A stretch of DNA of 64,000 nt from contig JAFKKG010000031.1 of the NCBI GenBank assembly GCA_017305715.1, forward strand, positions 1 to 64,000, written 5' to 3'. Below are positions 26,061-34,679 of the stretch, one piece after another. Numbering within the stretch: the first letter of the stretch is position 1; every line of letters starts with the position of its first letter. The notes under the pieces are model-generated. The model saw only the letters and a list, made by a program, of their open reading frames with translations. It did no database searches and was not told the origin of the DNA. The DNA is from Hyphomicrobiales bacterium. Lineage in GTDB: Bacteria > Pseudomonadota > Alphaproteobacteria > Rhizobiales > Xanthobacteraceae. A program made the position numbers and the translations under genes.

Positions 26061-27125
26061 TCAAACCCGAAACAGCTTCGCATATTTCGTCTTGATCTCT
26101 TCCGTCATCGCCTCGACGCCGGCGGCATCCTCCTTCATCAACTTGATGTCGGAAAGCTTGCGGCGGCCGGGCTTGGATTGCACCTGCGCATGCGCGGAAT
26201 ATTGCGCGGTGTAGTCGCAGAAGAACTGCTGGGTTTCCCGGGTGTGCAGCCACGCCTGGAACAGCATGGCCGCGTTCGGATGCGGGGCGGTCTTGAAGAT
26301 GGCCGTCGGCCCCGAGATCGTCGGCGTGCCCTCGGTCGGATAGAGCGGCTCGACCGGCTGGCCGGCTTCCTTCAGCAGCACGACGCCGTATTCATTGCCG
26401 TCGGCCATCACGGCACGTTCGCCGAGCGCCAGCTTCTTCGGTGGATCGGTCGATGATTGCACCTGCATCACGCGCTGCTTCGACAATTTTTCGAGATAGC
26501 CCCAGCCGAGTTCGCGTACCAGCTGGAAGGTTGCGGTCATGATGGTGCCGCTATAGGCGGGATGGCCCTTGACCATCTTGCCCGCCCATTTCGGGTCGAG
26601 CAGGTCGGCATAGCTCTTCGGCGCGTCCTCCGGCTTCACCAGATTCGTGTTGTAGGCGATCGACGACAGATAGAGCCGCGAGGTCGCCGCCATCCCGTCG
26701 GGATCGCGATAAGCTTCCGGAAAATGCTTGGCGACGTCTTCGGGCACGAACGGCATCAGCCAGCCGTTCTTCTTCCAGCTGATGATGTGCGAGGCGTCCG
26801 ACGTGTTGACGATGTCGGCGGCGTGGATGTTGCTGGCAAATTCCTGACCCAGCCGCGTGAACAGCCGCTCCGAGCCGGAGCGCTCGATCTGGACGGAGAT
26901 GCCTGAAAAGGCCGCCTCGAACGCCTTACCGAGCTTTTCGCCGACCGGCAGGTCCATCGAGGAATACAGGACGACCTTCGCCTCTTTCTTGGCGGCCTCG
27001 ATCAGCGCCGGCGTGATCGCGACCGGCGCCGGCGCTTGTGCCCGAACCGGTGAGGCGAACACGGTGCCGAGCGCGAGCGCGGCGGAACCTTTGAGAACGT
27101 GGCGGCGGCTGATGCGTTTGCGCAT
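26061..27125 (-). CDS. ABC transporter substrate-binding protein, Fbp-like (paralogue B)
   Basis: 354 residues from the ATG at 27125, which has an AAGGAGA site; the frame stays open upstream into the preceding gene. The signal MRKRISRRHVLKGSAALAL is Tat-like (SRRHVLK) and ends near VRAQA. The mature protein matches the bacterial extracellular solute-binding fold of ferric-iron binders, beginning ALIEAAKKEAKVVLYSSMDL. It is closely related to the product of the next upstream gene along its whole length, down to an identical LFRV C-terminus, so the pair arose by tandem duplication. Confidence 0.9.
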   Translation of the reverse strand: MRKRISRRHVLKGSAALALGTVFASPVRAQAPAPVAITPALIEAAKKEAKVVLYSSMDLPVGEKLGKAFEAAFSGISVQIERSGSERLFTRLGQEFASNIHAADIVNTSDASHIISWKKNGWLMPFVPEDVAKHFPEAYRDPDGMAATSRLYLSSIAYNTNLVKPEDAPKSYADLLDPKWAGKMVKGHPAYSGTIMTATFQLVRELGWGYLEKLSKQRVMQVQSSTDPPKKLALGERAVMADGNEYGVVLLKEAGQPVEPLYPTEGTPTISGPTAIFKTAPHPNAAMLFQAWLHTRETQQFFCDYTAQYSAHAQVQSKPGRRKLSDIKLMKEDAAGVEAMTEEIKTKYAKLFRV

Positions 27126-27148
27126 GCGCAGGTCTCCTTTTGTCCTCG

Positions 27149-28228
27149 TCAAACCCGGAACAGCTTCTGGTAACGCGCCTTGATCGCTTCGCTCTGGGCT
27201 TCGGCGCCCGCGGCGTCTTCCTTCATCAGCTTGATATCCGCCAGCGGTTTGCGGCCGGCATGTTCCTTGACCTGCGCGTGCAGCGAGCGCAGCCCGCCGG
27301 AATCGATCACGATTCGCTGCGCGTCCGGCGTGAAGCAATAGCTCTGGAACAGCTTTGCCGCGTTCGGATTCGGCGCCGCCTTGAAGATGCCGTTGGGTCC
27401 GACGATGAACGGGGTGCCTTCGGTCGGATACACCGCCTCGACCGGCTGGCCGGCCTCCCTCAGCAGGAAGATGTTGTATTCGGTGCCGTCGGCCATCACG
27501 CTGCGCTCGCCGAGCGAGAGCTTTTTCGGCGGGTCGGTCGCCGATTGCACCTGCATGACGTTCTGCTTGGCAAGGCTCTCGTAATAGGGCCAGCCGATGT
27601 CGCGCACCATTTCGAAGGTCGAGGTCAGGATCGTGCCGCTATAGCCGGGATGCGCCTTGACGATCTTGCCCTTCCATTTGGGATCGAGCAGGTCCTTGAA
27701 GCTGGTCGGCGCGTCTTCGGCCTTCACCAGCTTGGTGTTGTAGGCGATCGGGCTTAGCGTGGCGCGAAAGCCGGCAAAAGTGCCGTCGGGGTCGCGGTGC
27801 TCGGGCTTATAATGCTTGGCGACGTCTTCCGGCACGTAAGGCAGCAATATGCCGTCCCTCTTCCAGGCCAAAAGATGCGCGGCATCGGAGGAGTTGGCGA
27901 TATCGACGGCGTGGACATTGCTGGCATATTCCTGGCCGATGCGCTGGAACACGCGCTCCGCGCCGGTGCGCTCGACACGCACCTCGATGCCGCCGAATTT
28001 CTCCTTGAAGGAGGCCGCGATCTTTTCCGACACCGAAAGATCGATCGAGGTGTACCAGACCACCTTGCCTTCTTTTTTCGCCGCTTCGATCAGTTGCGGC
28101 GTGATCGCTTCCGCCGGCGGGGCCTGCGCGCGCGACGGCTGGGCGTAGACGGTCCCGAAGGCGAGCGCGGCCGAGGCCTTGAGCGAGCCTTGCAGCACGT
28201 CGCGCCGTGAAAGTTTTCGTTTCCTCAT
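27149..28228 (-). CDS. ABC transporter substrate-binding protein, Fbp-like (paralogue A)
   Basis: 359 residues, Tat-like signal with SRRDVLQ and cleavage expected near SRAQA. The body shares long blocks with paralogue B: QVQS.TDPPKKL.LGER.VMADG, AGQPVE..YPTEGTP and DIKLMKEDAAG, but differs in the tail before the end and around the ligand-site region (SGGLRSLHAQVKEHAGRKP). It should bind the solute carried by the downstream permease. It starts 21 bases after the ATPase stop and ends 23 bases before paralogue B, so the operon has two binding proteins for one pump. Confidence 0.91.
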   Translation of the reverse strand: MRKRKLSRRDVLQGSLKASAALAFGTVYAQPSRAQAPPAEAITPQLIEAAKKEGKVVWYTSIDLSVSEKIAASFKEKFGGIEVRVERTGAERVFQRIGQEYASNVHAVDIANSSDAAHLLAWKRDGILLPYVPEDVAKHYKPEHRDPDGTFAGFRATLSPIAYNTKLVKAEDAPTSFKDLLDPKWKGKIVKAHPGYSGTILTSTFEMVRDIGWPYYESLAKQNVMQVQSATDPPKKLSLGERSVMADGTEYNIFLLREAGQPVEAVYPTEGTPFIVGPNGIFKAAPNPNAAKLFQSYCFTPDAQRIVIDSGGLRSLHAQVKEHAGRKPLADIKLMKEDAAGAEAQSEAIKARYQKLFRV

Positions 28229-28249
28229 CGCATTCTCCGCTTCTTGTTT

Positions 28250-29311
28250 TTATCGGCTCAGCGCCCGGCAGCGGTCGGGTGGCAGCGTGAGCCAGACGTC
28301 GCTTCCTTTTGCCACGTTGGTCTCGGTCGGCGTGGTGACGCGCAGCGCCGTGCCATCGGCCACTTCCACCATGTAGTCGCGCGCGACGCCGAGATAGACC
28401 TGCCGCGTCACGACCGCCTTGATCGCATTTTCGGGTGTCGCGGGCGCCTGCGTCGAAAGCTGGATGTCATGCTGGCGGATCGCGACCGGCGCATTCTGGC
28501 CCGAGGTCAGCGGCGCACCGACGACCTGCAGGGTTGCGCCGGAAAAGGACACATGATTGCCATCGCGCGCGGTGCCCTTGATGACATTGCTGGCGCCGAT
28601 GAAGCGCGCGACGAATTCCGATTCGGGTCTCGCGTAAATGTCCTCGGGCGTGCCGAGCTGGTCGATCTTGCCGCCGTTCATGACCGCGATCAGGTCGGCC
28701 GTGGTCATCGCTTCGGATTGATCGTGGGTGACATATACAGTGGTGTAGCGGTATTCGTCGTGCAGACGGCGAATCTCGAACCGCATCTCCTCACGCAGAT
28801 TGGCGTCGAGATTGGACAGGGGTTCGTCGAGCAGCAGCGTTTCCGGTTCCACGATCAGCGCGCGCGCCAGCGCCACGCGCTGCTGCTGGCCGCCGGAGAG
28901 TTCGCCGGGATAACGCAGCGCCAGTGCTTCGAGTTTCGTCGTGGCCAGGATCGCCGCGAGTTTCTTCGCAATGGTGTCGCGGTCCATTTTGCGCAGGCGC
29001 AAGCCGTAGACGATGTTCTCGGTGACCGTCATGTGCGGCCACAGCGCGTAACTCTGGAAGATCATCGACATCTTGCGCTGTTCGGGCGGCAGTGTCCGCG
29101 CCTTCGACGACACCAGCCGGTCGCCGACATGGATCTCGCCGTCGGAAGGTTCCAGAAAGCCCGCGATCAGCCGCAGCGTGGTGGTCTTGCCGCAACCCGA
29201 TGGTCCCAGCAGGCAGACCAGCTGCCCGTGATCGATCCGCAGCGAGACATCGTCGACCACCGCCAGCGATCCAAATCGCTTGGTCAGGCCGCGCAAATCA
29301 ACGGACGCCAA
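28250..29311 (-). CDS. ABC transporter ATP-binding protein (FbpC/PotA type)
   Basis: 353 residues with a TTG start and a GGAGGATT site. Walker A GPSGCGKTT, signature LSGGQQQR, Walker B LLLDEPLSNLD and switch His THDQSEA are intact. A C-terminal TOBE-like domain (about 280-353) is present, as in FbpC, PotA and MalK. First gene of the four-gene importer operon. The GESFVARFIGASN stretch (residues near 235) is typical of the iron and polyamine branch. Confidence 0.93.
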   Translation of the reverse strand: MASVDLRGLTKRFGSLAVVDDVSLRIDHGQLVCLLGPSGCGKTTTLRLIAGFLEPSDGEIHVGDRLVSSKARTLPPEQRKMSMIFQSYALWPHMTVTENIVYGLRLRKMDRDTIAKKLAAILATTKLEALALRYPGELSGGQQQRVALARALIVEPETLLLDEPLSNLDANLREEMRFEIRRLHDEYRYTTVYVTHDQSEAMTTADLIAVMNGGKIDQLGTPEDIYARPESEFVARFIGASNVIKGTARDGNHVSFSGATLQVVGAPLTSGQNAPVAIRQHDIQLSTQAPATPENAIKAVVTRQVYLGVARDYMVEVADGTALRVTTPTETNVAKGSDVWLTLPPDRCRALSR

Positions 29312-29624
29312 TCGGAATCCTCCAACGCTCTATTGCACCGGAGTCTGCGCCCGGCTTTCACTGGCATACAGTATAAGCACTAAATATGAGGCGCGGGAAA
29401 GCCTCGCGCCTGCGACTTTGATCTAATCGAAAAGAATGGCTCGATGCCTCGCTCTCTCACATGGTGAGAGAGCCGCGGCGAGAGCCCGATTGATAAGGCC
29501 CCAAATGGTTTCCGTCATGGCCGGGCTTGACCCGGCCATCCACGTCTTCCTTGCGGCGGTAAAGCAAAGACGTGGATGCCCGGGACAAGCCCGGGCATGA
29601 CGGAGAATTGGAGATTGGTCGGCC
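29312..29624. other. Gene-free stretch of 313 bases: ATPase promoter side, hairpin and repeat
   Basis: Holds the upstream region of the importer operon (reading leftward), a 10-bp perfect hairpin at 29451-29473 (GCTCTCTCAC, loop ATG, GTGAGAGAGC), and the GTCATGGCCGGG repeat at 29512-29603. The hairpin follows the aminotransferase gene in its reading direction and may help end its transcript. No gene-like frame of its own is seen. Confidence 0.6.
29512..29603. repeat. GTCATGGCCGGGCTTGACC palindromic repeat, copy 1
   Basis: About 92 bases: CCGTCATGGCCGGGCTTG at the left and CAAGCCCGGGCATGACGG at the right are reverse complements with one difference, around an inner GACGTGGAT pair. A second copy lies at 37831-37920. 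This type of element is frequent between Bradyrhizobium genes. Confidence 0.85.
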
Positions 29625-30809
29625 TTAAGCGCCCACGCTTTCGCCGAGCCACTCGATCGCGGCTTCGGTTCCGCCCTCGCCGTGGGGGATCTTGAGCGCC
29701 TTCAGGGCGACTTCGATGACGCCGAGCGTGCCGAGGATCATCGGCGCGTTGACATGGCCCATATGCGCGATCCGGAACGCCTGGCCGGAGAGGTCGCCAA
29801 TTCCGGTTCCGAGCACCACGCCGCATTTTTGCTTGCAATAGCGTTGCAGCGCGACGGGGTCGTGGCCGTTCATCAGCACCGTCGTCACCGTGTTGGAGCG
29901 CTCATTGGCCTCGGCGATATTGAAGCCGACGACCTGGCCTTCGGCCCACACCGCCACCGCGCGGCGCACGGCTTCGGCGAGCAGCCGGTGGCGAAGGAAG
30001 GCGTTTTCCAGCCCCTCGGCCTGCAGCAGGTCGATCGCCTTGCGCAGCGCGAACAGCAGATGCACCGGCGCGGTGCCGGCATATTTGCGGTAATGCTCGC
30101 TGCCTTCGCGCTCGGTCCAGTCCCAATAGGGCGTGCGCAGATTTGCCGTCTTGTGCACCGCGCGGGCGCGGTCGTTGGCGGCGACGAAGCCGAGGCCGGG
30201 CGGCGTCATCAGGCCCTTCTGCGATCCGGACATCGCGACGTCGATGCCCCATGCGTCCATCTCGAACGGCATGCAGCCTAGCGAGGCGACGGTATCGACC
30301 ATGAACAAAGCGGGATGGCCCGATGCCTTGATGACCTTGCCGATCGCTTCGATGTCGTTATAGGCGCCCGACGCGGTATCGACCTGCACCGCGACGATCG
30401 CCTTGATCTTGTGCTCCTTGTCCTGGCGCAGCCGCGCTTCGACCTCGGCGGGACGGATCGCGCGGCGCCAGTCGCCTTTCAGCACCTCGACGTCGGCGCC
30501 CATCGCGGAAGCGGCGTTGCCCCAGCCGATCGCGAAGCGGCCGCTTTCCAGCACCAGCACCTTGTCGCCGCGCGACAGCACGTTGGAGAGCGTCGCTTCC
30601 CAGGCGCCATGGCCGTTGGCGATGTAGATGTAGGACTGGCCCTTGGTGGCAAACAGTTTCGACAGATCACCCAGCAGGCCATCCGTCAGTTCGAACATCT
30701 CCCTGGAATAGATGTCGAGCGCCGGACGGTGCATTGCCTGCAGCACTTCGTCGGGCATGGTGGTGGGTCCGGGGATGGCCAGAAATTCCCGGCCCGCGCG
30801 AACGGTCAT
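29625..30809 (-). CDS. Class V aminotransferase, serine-glyoxylate/alanine-glyoxylate type
   Basis: 394 residues. PLP-binding lysine K198 lies in the family motif SGSQKGLMTPPGLGF, preceded by the cofactor Asp in FMVDTVASLG. The N-terminal GPTTMPDEVLQAMHRPALD stretch matches the family. The reaction moves the amino group of serine (or alanine) to glyoxylate, giving glycine and hydroxypyruvate, as in the serine cycle or photorespiratory-type glyoxylate detoxification. A GATAAGGAATAAG region precedes the ATG. It stands alone between repeats, so it is probably its own unit. Confidence 0.92.
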   Translation of the reverse strand: MTVRAGREFLAIPGPTTMPDEVLQAMHRPALDIYSREMFELTDGLLGDLSKLFATKGQSYIYIANGHGAWEATLSNVLSRGDKVLVLESGRFAIGWGNAASAMGADVEVLKGDWRRAIRPAEVEARLRQDKEHKIKAIVAVQVDTASGAYNDIEAIGKVIKASGHPALFMVDTVASLGCMPFEMDAWGIDVAMSGSQKGLMTPPGLGFVAANDRARAVHKTANLRTPYWDWTEREGSEHYRKYAGTAPVHLLFALRKAIDLLQAEGLENAFLRHRLLAEAVRRAVAVWAEGQVVGFNIAEANERSNTVTTVLMNGHDPVALQRYCKQKCGVVLGTGIGDLSGQAFRIAHMGHVNAPMILGTLGVIEVALKALKIPHGEGGTEAAIEWLGESVGA

Positions 30810-30990
30810 TTTCTCTTATTCCTTATCGGTGGAACGCGGAATCGGGGCGTCCGGTTTGGCAGGTCATGGAGCGCGACAATATTCGATTGGAACCTTCATT
30901 GCGAGCGCAGCGACGCATTGCAGAATCACAAAAAAGCAATGGATTGCTCCGAGTTGGCTTTGAGGAAGCCTTGCGGCGCCGTGCAATGTC

Positions 30991-31827
30991 CTATTTTCCC
31001 ATCGCATCGGCGATCGCATGCCAGATCTGATCCTTGAGCTCGGTCGCCGGCGGGCTCGGAATCGTTATCGCTGGGCCGTCGCGCTTCTTGCAGGCTTCGA
31101 CCAGCCGCAGCACCCAGATCTCGCCGTCGGTGTAATAGAGGTCGCCGCCGCCATTATAGCCCGCAAGGGTCGGGCCGATGCCGGTCACCTGATATTTCGC
31201 GGTCACCATGCCGGCCTGTTCGAGGTCCGCCGTGAGGACCGCGCGTTCGGCGTCGAGGTCAGGGCCGATGTGATGCGTCACCGCGGCCGTGTAGTGGCTG
31301 ACGCCGACGCCGCGATCCTGCGTCGCTGCGCCGAGCCACACCGGGCGTTTTTCCTCGCCCTGGTCCAGCACTTTCCAGTAGCGCACGTGGTTGCGGCGGT
31401 CGGCGCTGGCGCCGATCGGCTTTTCATAAGCCAGGTCCTCGCGCCGCCCCTGATAATAGAGGTTGCTGACCGGCGCGTCCTTGTAAGGCCGGTCGAGCAG
31501 CACGCTGCCGACGATCTCGATCGAGGATTTGAGCGTGATCGGATCGGCGGGATACCATCCGGCCTCGTGCATGGCGCAGACCACGTCGCGCTGGTCGCCG
31601 ATCAGGCCGACATTCATGGGATCACCGGGAATGCCCTGCGCCGTGCGCGTCACCATCGGCAAATCAGCAAGGCCCTTCTGGTGCTCATAATGCGTCCACA
31701 GCCCGGGCAGGACGATGTAGGCGAGCAGCCCATAACCGCCGAGCATGATCAGCGTCAGCATCAAGGCGCGACGCAGCCCGCCGCGACGTTTTGGAAGTAT
31801 CGGGCCAAAGGTTTGAGTATCGGGCAC
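30991..31827 (-). CDS. LssY C-terminal-domain membrane protein
   Basis: 278 residues with a GTG start. One membrane helix near the N-terminus (RRALMLTLIMLGGYGLLAYIVLPGL) and an extracytoplasmic LssY_C domain with the signature DPMNVGLIGDQRDVVCAMHEAGWYPADPITLKSSI and LLDRPYKDAPVSNLYYQGRREDLAYEKPIG blocks. The domain occurs in membrane and lipid-phosphatase-type proteins; its activity is unknown, though LssY was named in a Legionella secretion locus. It is alone between a class V aminotransferase and the SNase-like gene, both on the same strand. Confidence 0.85.
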   Translation of the reverse strand: MPDTQTFGPILPKRRGGLRRALMLTLIMLGGYGLLAYIVLPGLWTHYEHQKGLADLPMVTRTAQGIPGDPMNVGLIGDQRDVVCAMHEAGWYPADPITLKSSIEIVGSVLLDRPYKDAPVSNLYYQGRREDLAYEKPIGASADRRNHVRYWKVLDQGEEKRPVWLGAATQDRGVGVSHYTAAVTHHIGPDLDAERAVLTADLEQAGMVTAKYQVTGIGPTLAGYNGGGDLYYTDGEIWVLRLVEACKKRDGPAITIPSPPATELKDQIWHAIADAMGK

Positions 31828-31857
31828 GACGTTGCGCGCTAGTATCCGCCTCTCCCC

Positions 31858-31979
31858 GTTCTGACGGGGAGAGGGGCGGGATGAGGGGCTCTATCCGCGA
31901 ATTCGGTGATCATTCGTAAGACCTGTTTCCCCCCGGATCGCGAAGGGCGATCAGACCTCTCCCCGCACGCGGGGCGAGG
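31858..31979. repeat. CTCTCCCC inverted-repeat region, copy 3
   Basis: CCTCTCCCCGTTCTGACGGGG at the left and CCTCTCCCCGCACGCGGGG at the right each form a hairpin, with a GGATGAGGGGCTC block between. Same family as 16203-16345 and the core of 21668-21850. It lies between the start of the LssY gene and the end of the nuclease gene. Confidence 0.75.
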
Positions 31980-31985
31980 TAAGCC

Positions 31986-32744
31986 CTAGCGCTTGGTCTC
32001 GCGGCAGCCGGCGGCTTCGGCATCTTCGACCGAGCAGAACCAGCGCGTGCCCTTGCTGACATGCATCTCGATCTTGGCGTACCAGCGGCTGGCCGGCGTA
32101 TGATAGATGCATTCGCCGGACCGGTTGACGTTGCCCTTGATGGTGCAGTCGGGTGACGGCGCCGATGAACCGGAGGCCGATGCCTGCAGGATGGTGCTGG
32201 CGTTTTCGGGCGCCTTGGCCGCGCCGAGAATGGCGGTCTTCTTGTTGCGGGTACGCCAATCCCACGGCGCGATGAAGGCGCCCTGCCACATGCCGAGCTT
32301 GGCTTCGCGCGCGGCCTTTTCATCCGCTTCGTAGTCGCGGGAAATCCGCACGAACGCCAGCGCCCAGCCGTTGGAGACCATCCATTTCTGGATATCCTCG
32401 CCGTCGACATCGCAGCGCGCCACGGTGCGGCCGCGGCGATCGACGCTGCGGGCATGGCAAACCCAGCTCTTGTTGCCGACATGCGTGACCAGCGCTTCGC
32501 GCGCGGCAACGCCGCAGGTCCATCGCTCGCCTGAATTGTTGAGGCAGAGCTGGTCCGCCGCCGGCGCGTCGATGCCGCCCAGGCGGATGCGGGTATTGCC
32601 GATCGTGATCTGGTCGCCATCGCGGATTTTCGGGACACCGGTGATGTCGGCGGCCTGCGCCATCGCCGGCAGCAGCAACGCCAGAACGACGCAAAACCAG
32701 ATCTTCGATTTGCAAATCTTGGATTTCCGAATCGTTGATTTCAT
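31986..32744 (-). CDS. SNase-like thermonuclease-family protein, exported
   Basis: 252 residues from the ATG at 32744 (MKSTIRKSKICKSKIW). Signal peptide with core WFCVVLALLLPAMAQA. An OB-fold SNase domain follows with D43, R52/R54, the LGGIDAP loop, and GRTVARCDVDG for the second Arg. The loop that normally reads DAPE has A62 where the general-base Glu (E43 of the staphylococcal enzyme) is expected. Extra cysteines pair in CLNNSGERWTC and a C-terminal cysteine-rich region (FCSVEDAEAAGC). If active it would digest DNA outside the cytoplasm; the Glu change makes this doubtful. Confidence 0.8.
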   Translation of the reverse strand: MKSTIRKSKICKSKIWFCVVLALLLPAMAQAADITGVPKIRDGDQITIGNTRIRLGGIDAPAADQLCLNNSGERWTCGVAAREALVTHVGNKSWVCHARSVDRRGRTVARCDVDGEDIQKWMVSNGWALAFVRISRDYEADEKAAREAKLGMWQGAFIAPWDWRTRNKKTAILGAAKAPENASTILQASASGSSAPSPDCTIKGNVNRSGECIYHTPASRWYAKIEMHVSKGTRWFCSVEDAEAAGCRETKR

Positions 32745-32860
32745 GGAAAATCCCGGCGCGAATATGGGTACGATAATGGCGGTGATTGTGCGGACAATGA
32801 GGCCAGCTTGCCAGTGCTCCGGGGTCGCATCGCTTTCAACTTCCTGCGAGGGGGCAAGGC

Positions 32861-32955
32861 GAATGGCGAATAGGGAGTAGCGAATAGGGGAAGTGAAGGC
32901 GGCCCAACTCGATCCGCGTTTCCCCATTCGCTATTCGCCATTCGCTACTCGCCCC
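32861..32955. repeat. GCGAATAGCGAATGGCGA inverted repeat pair
   Basis: GAATGGCGAATAGGGAGTAG (continuing CGAATAGGGG) at 32861-32890 and the opposite-strand version at 32923-32955 (CATTCGCTATTCGCCATTCG continuing CTACTCGCCCC) form an imperfect hairpin. The right arm encodes the last residues of the 582-residue protein. A third unit lies at 35847-35880. Simple heptamer-like substructure GCGAATR suggests growth by slippage. Confidence 0.75.
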
Positions 32956-34679
32956 CTACCCATCATCACCCCTCTTGCCAGCGCCAGGCCCATCAGCACG
33001 AAGGCCGAGGTCACCTCGGGGCCGCCGACCAGGATGCGGGTCGGGGTCTTCATCTTGTTCCACTCATAGGCCTTGTAGGGACCATGCCGGCCGCCCTCGC
33101 CGAGATGGGCGATGATGCAGTGCAGCGCAGGGGTAAAGCTGGCCGCGTCGGCGCCGAGATGCGCCAGCGCCATCAGCGCCAGCGCGGCGTCGAAGGCATT
33201 CATCTGGTGGGCGATCAGTTCGGTCTGCACATAGGTCAGCACCCGGCCGCGGATGAACTCGAAGCTGTTTTCGGGGTCGATCGCCAGCCTCGCCGCCACC
33301 GGCAGTGCGATGAAGGCCGCATAGCAGCGGCCGAAATAGGCCGAGTACAGTTCCGGCAGATAATAGATGTGCGAGCGCGGATTGCTGAAGGCGCCGCTTT
33401 CGACCAGCCGCTTCTGGAAGCCGATGATGCGATGAACCGTTTCCAGCCGCGCCGGCGTCTCGATGATCTTCCAGCGCGTGAGGTTGCGGAAGCTGACTTC
33501 GAGAATGTCGAGATTGAGCGTGGGATCGAGGTCGTTGCCGTAGGGGCGATCGCCGGCGAGATTGTCGATCCAGGTGACGACGCCGCCTTCATAGTCGACA
33601 TTGTCGTTCAGCGGCACCGTCACGCGCGGCTCGTTGGCGCCCTCGCGCACCTGATAGCCGCGGTAGAAATCCAGCAGCGGCTGATCGAGGATCGGATCGG
33701 TCGAGCCGGCCTGCGTCGCCGCCGAGAACGAACAGGCCGTGGTGTCGCAGTCCGGCACATAGATGCCGAAGCCGAGATCCTGCTTGATCTGGGAAAAGAA
33801 TTTTGAAAAGCGCGGATGCGGCAGCGGCGCCAGCGCGGTTATCACGCGCACCGTCGAGCCGTCATGCGAGGGCACTTCCTCGGCGCTGGTGGTGAGGCAG
33901 AAATCCACCATGTCCGAAATGGCGCGGCGCGAGGCTGCCGTCTGATCCGCGGACGCCAGGCCGGTTTCGACAAAACTCAAGAGCGCCTCGGTGAAGAAGG
34001 CGTCGTAATAGGCCGAGCGGTGGCGGATCTGCATCGGCTCCCACATCGGCTCGGCAATCCCTGTCCAGGGCGGGTTGATCAGTGCGCGGGCCGGTGAATG
34101 CGCGATGAAGATCCGCGCCAGGCTGAACAGCAAGGTCGAGTTCTTGTAGCCGCGCGAATTGAGCCCGGTCAGCGCCATCAGCATTTCGCGCCCGCCCATG
34201 TCGGCATCGCCGAGCAGGTTGAACGCGGCATAGGTCGGGATGAAGCCGTTCCTGGCGAACGAGCGCAACAGATGCGCGCCGCAGGTGCGGATCACGCGCT
34301 CGATATCGGCGAGCTCGGGCGGCTTGGCCGCGGCCTCGGCCGGCGCCGGCTGGGGGTGACGGACGTCGATCGTCGTCATCAGGTCGGCGATGGGTTGGCC
34401 GACCGCCTGCCAGTCCGGCGCGTCTTCGTCGCGGGCGCGCCGCAGCGCCGCGCGCAACGCCTCGAGGCGGCGTTCGTCGCGCAGCTGCGGCAGCCCGGTC
34501 CGGCGCAACAGCGGCCGCAAGGCCGGGTTGCCGAGGGCCGTTCGATAGAATTTTCCGAGATGGGGGTCGCCGCCGCTGTAGTTGAGCAGCAGGGGGTCGC
34601 AGACGTCGTACAGCGACGGTCCGTCCTTGCGGGCGGTCAGCGCGCGGTAGGCGGCGCCGGCGAAATATTGAAAGCCCAT
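32931..34679 (-). CDS. Uncharacterised 582-residue protein with a DxDTTA motif like class II terpene cyclases
   Basis: Start chosen at the ATG at 34679 (MGFQYFAGAAYRAL), with AAGAGA upstream; the frame continues 32 codons higher. The protein is almost all helical with repeated segments, like an alpha/alpha toroid, and carries DCDTTA at residues 310-315 (VPDCDTTACSFSAA). Class II terpene cyclases use DxDDTA there as the proton donor, and some bacterial drimane-type cyclases use DxDTT. No class I DDxxD is obvious and the QW repeats of squalene-hopene cyclase are not seen. It has no signal peptide. A cyclase or a cyclase-derived protein are both possible; neighbours give no pathway. Confidence 0.5.
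   Translation of the reverse strand: MGFQYFAGAAYRALTARKDGPSLYDVCDPLLLNYSGGDPHLGKFYRTALGNPALRPLLRRTGLPQLRDERRLEALRAALRRARDEDAPDWQAVGQPIADLMTTIDVRHPQPAPAEAAAKPPELADIERVIRTCGAHLLRSFARNGFIPTYAAFNLLGDADMGGREMLMALTGLNSRGYKNSTLLFSLARIFIAHSPARALINPPWTGIAEPMWEPMQIRHRSAYYDAFFTEALLSFVETGLASADQTAASRRAISDMVDFCLTTSAEEVPSHDGSTVRVITALAPLPHPRFSKFFSQIKQDLGFGIYVPDCDTTACSFSAATQAGSTDPILDQPLLDFYRGYQVREGANEPRVTVPLNDNVDYEGGVVTWIDNLAGDRPYGNDLDPTLNLDILEVSFRNLTRWKIIETPARLETVHRIIGFQKRLVESGAFSNPRSHIYYLPELYSAYFGRCYAAFIALPVAARLAIDPENSFEFIRGRVLTYVQTELIAHQMNAFDAALALMALAHLGADAASFTPALHCIIAHLGEGGRHGPYKAYEWNKMKTPTRILVGGPEVTSAFVLMGLALARGVMMGRGRVANGE

Noticed and set aside
24515-26095. 526-codon plus-strand frame opposite the iron-type permease
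   Set aside because: Antisense shadow of a strong transporter gene; composition dominated by Arg, Gln, His and Asp.
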